DNA of 5,718 bases, taken from NCBI GenBank assembly GCA_002306075.1, contig DBRW01000029.1, positions 21,542 through 27,259 on the forward strand, in the 5' to 3' direction. Shown here piece by piece: positions 5,481 through 5,718 of the stretch. The notes beneath the pieces are model-generated. The model was given only the letters and a program-made list of their open reading frames with translations. It was not told the origin of the DNA and searched no databases. Each line of letters starts with the position of its first letter. Position 1 is the first letter of the stretch. The position numbers were made by a program, and so were the translations under genes. The DNA is from Synergistaceae bacterium UBA1358 (lineage in GTDB: Bacteria; Synergistota; Synergistia; Synergistales; Synergistaceae).

Positions 5481-5718
5481 TGATAGCGCCGATCTCCTTA
5501 TAGTACTTCTGTGCACCGGGATGGAGGGGGACCTGGATGTACTTGATATTTTCAGGTGACATAGAGGCAAGTCTGGAAGAAACATTCAGGATATCCTGTT
5601 TTTTGTCATAAAGTGCCTTAGTCATTTTATAAGCATCGTCCGCACTGATTTTATCTGTTGTTATAAGAACATTCCAGCTAGCCATAGCTTTAATTGCTTT
5701 TGTCTGTCCTTTGTAGGT
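5476..5718 (-). CDS. TAXI-family TRAP transporter solute-binding protein, C-terminal part, cut by the right window edge
   Basis: Periplasmic protein that captures the substrate and delivers it to the TRAP permease. Only the last 80 codons are in the window; the signal peptide and ligand-binding residues are off the right edge. Visible family features are WNVLITTDKISADDAYKMTK, i.e. the WNVL strand and the helix that follows it, then KALYDKKQDIL, and the end IPLHPGA-like block VPLHPGAQKYYKEIGAIK, which is diagnostic of the TAXI group. The frame is open to the edge: the residues before the internal methionine at 5685 (TYKGQTKAIKA) continue it, so that methionine is not the start. It lies immediately upstream of the fused permease in the same orientation, the standard order for these operons. 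Confidence 0.9.
   Translation of the reverse strand, partial: TYKGQTKAIKAMASWNVLITTDKISADDAYKMTKALYDKKQDILNVSSRLASMSPENIKYIQVPLHPGAQKYYKEIGAIK

Noticed and set aside
5382..5585. 67-codon minus-strand frame spanning the end of the binding-protein gene and the gap before the permease
   Set aside because: It overlaps the well-supported C-terminus of the TAXI protein in another frame, has no family features and ends just before the permease start.
1..5718. CRISPR array, tRNA or rRNA gene, prophage or mobile element
   Set aside because: No regularly spaced repeats, no tRNA cloverleaf or rRNA-like sequence and no transposase, integrase or phage protein were seen on reading; base use appears uniform over the genes.

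Overview
The window looks like a chromosomal segment of a Gram-negative (diderm) anaerobic-type bacterium. A lipid A-type (LpxL/HtrB) acyltransferase implies an outer membrane. A type 3 (archaeal/eukaryotic-like) prolyl-tRNA synthetase, a YerC/YecD-type TrpR-like repressor of a kind common in Firmicutes, a TAXI-type TRAP transporter with fused permease and a half-length AbrB membrane protein together recall the Synergistota or a related diderm lineage. That placement is inference from gene content; no rRNA or other marker is present.

Layout, left to right. (1) 1-791, minus strand: N-terminal 263 residues of prolyl-tRNA synthetase, running off the left edge. (2) 792-987: a compact divergent intergenic region with one promoter facing each way, and a palindrome at each predicted transcription start. 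(3) 988-1308, plus strand: a 106-residue TrpR-superfamily (YerC/YecD) DNA-binding protein, followed by a long hairpin terminator lying between two convergent genes. (4) 1378-3228, minus strand: a three-gene cluster, in transcription order a half-length AbrB-family membrane protein, an LpxL/HtrB-like acyltransferase and an RNase H-fold YqgF/RuvC-like protein. (5) 3262-3303: a strong minus-strand terminator with a 14-bp perfect stem, separating this cluster from the next operon upstream. (6) 3391-5718, minus strand: a TAXI-type TRAP transporter, with the C-terminal end of the solute-binding protein (running off the right edge) followed by a 664-residue fused small+large permease and a hairpin between the two genes.

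How they work together. The binding protein and permease form a complete TAXI-TRAP uptake system, probably sodium-driven and for small organic acids or amino acids; the substrate cannot be read from sequence. The acyltransferase serves outer-membrane lipid synthesis. The AbrB protein is of uncertain function, and the RNase H-fold protein is probably a nucleic-acid enzyme. The last two genes of the cluster appear translationally coupled.

I did not find a new defence, mobile or CRISPR system. The points most worth a second look are the RNase H-fold gene, which seems to lack any canonical start codon in a sensible place and may start at an ATT overlapping the upstream stop; the single-repeat AbrB protein; and the palindromes at the divergent promoters.
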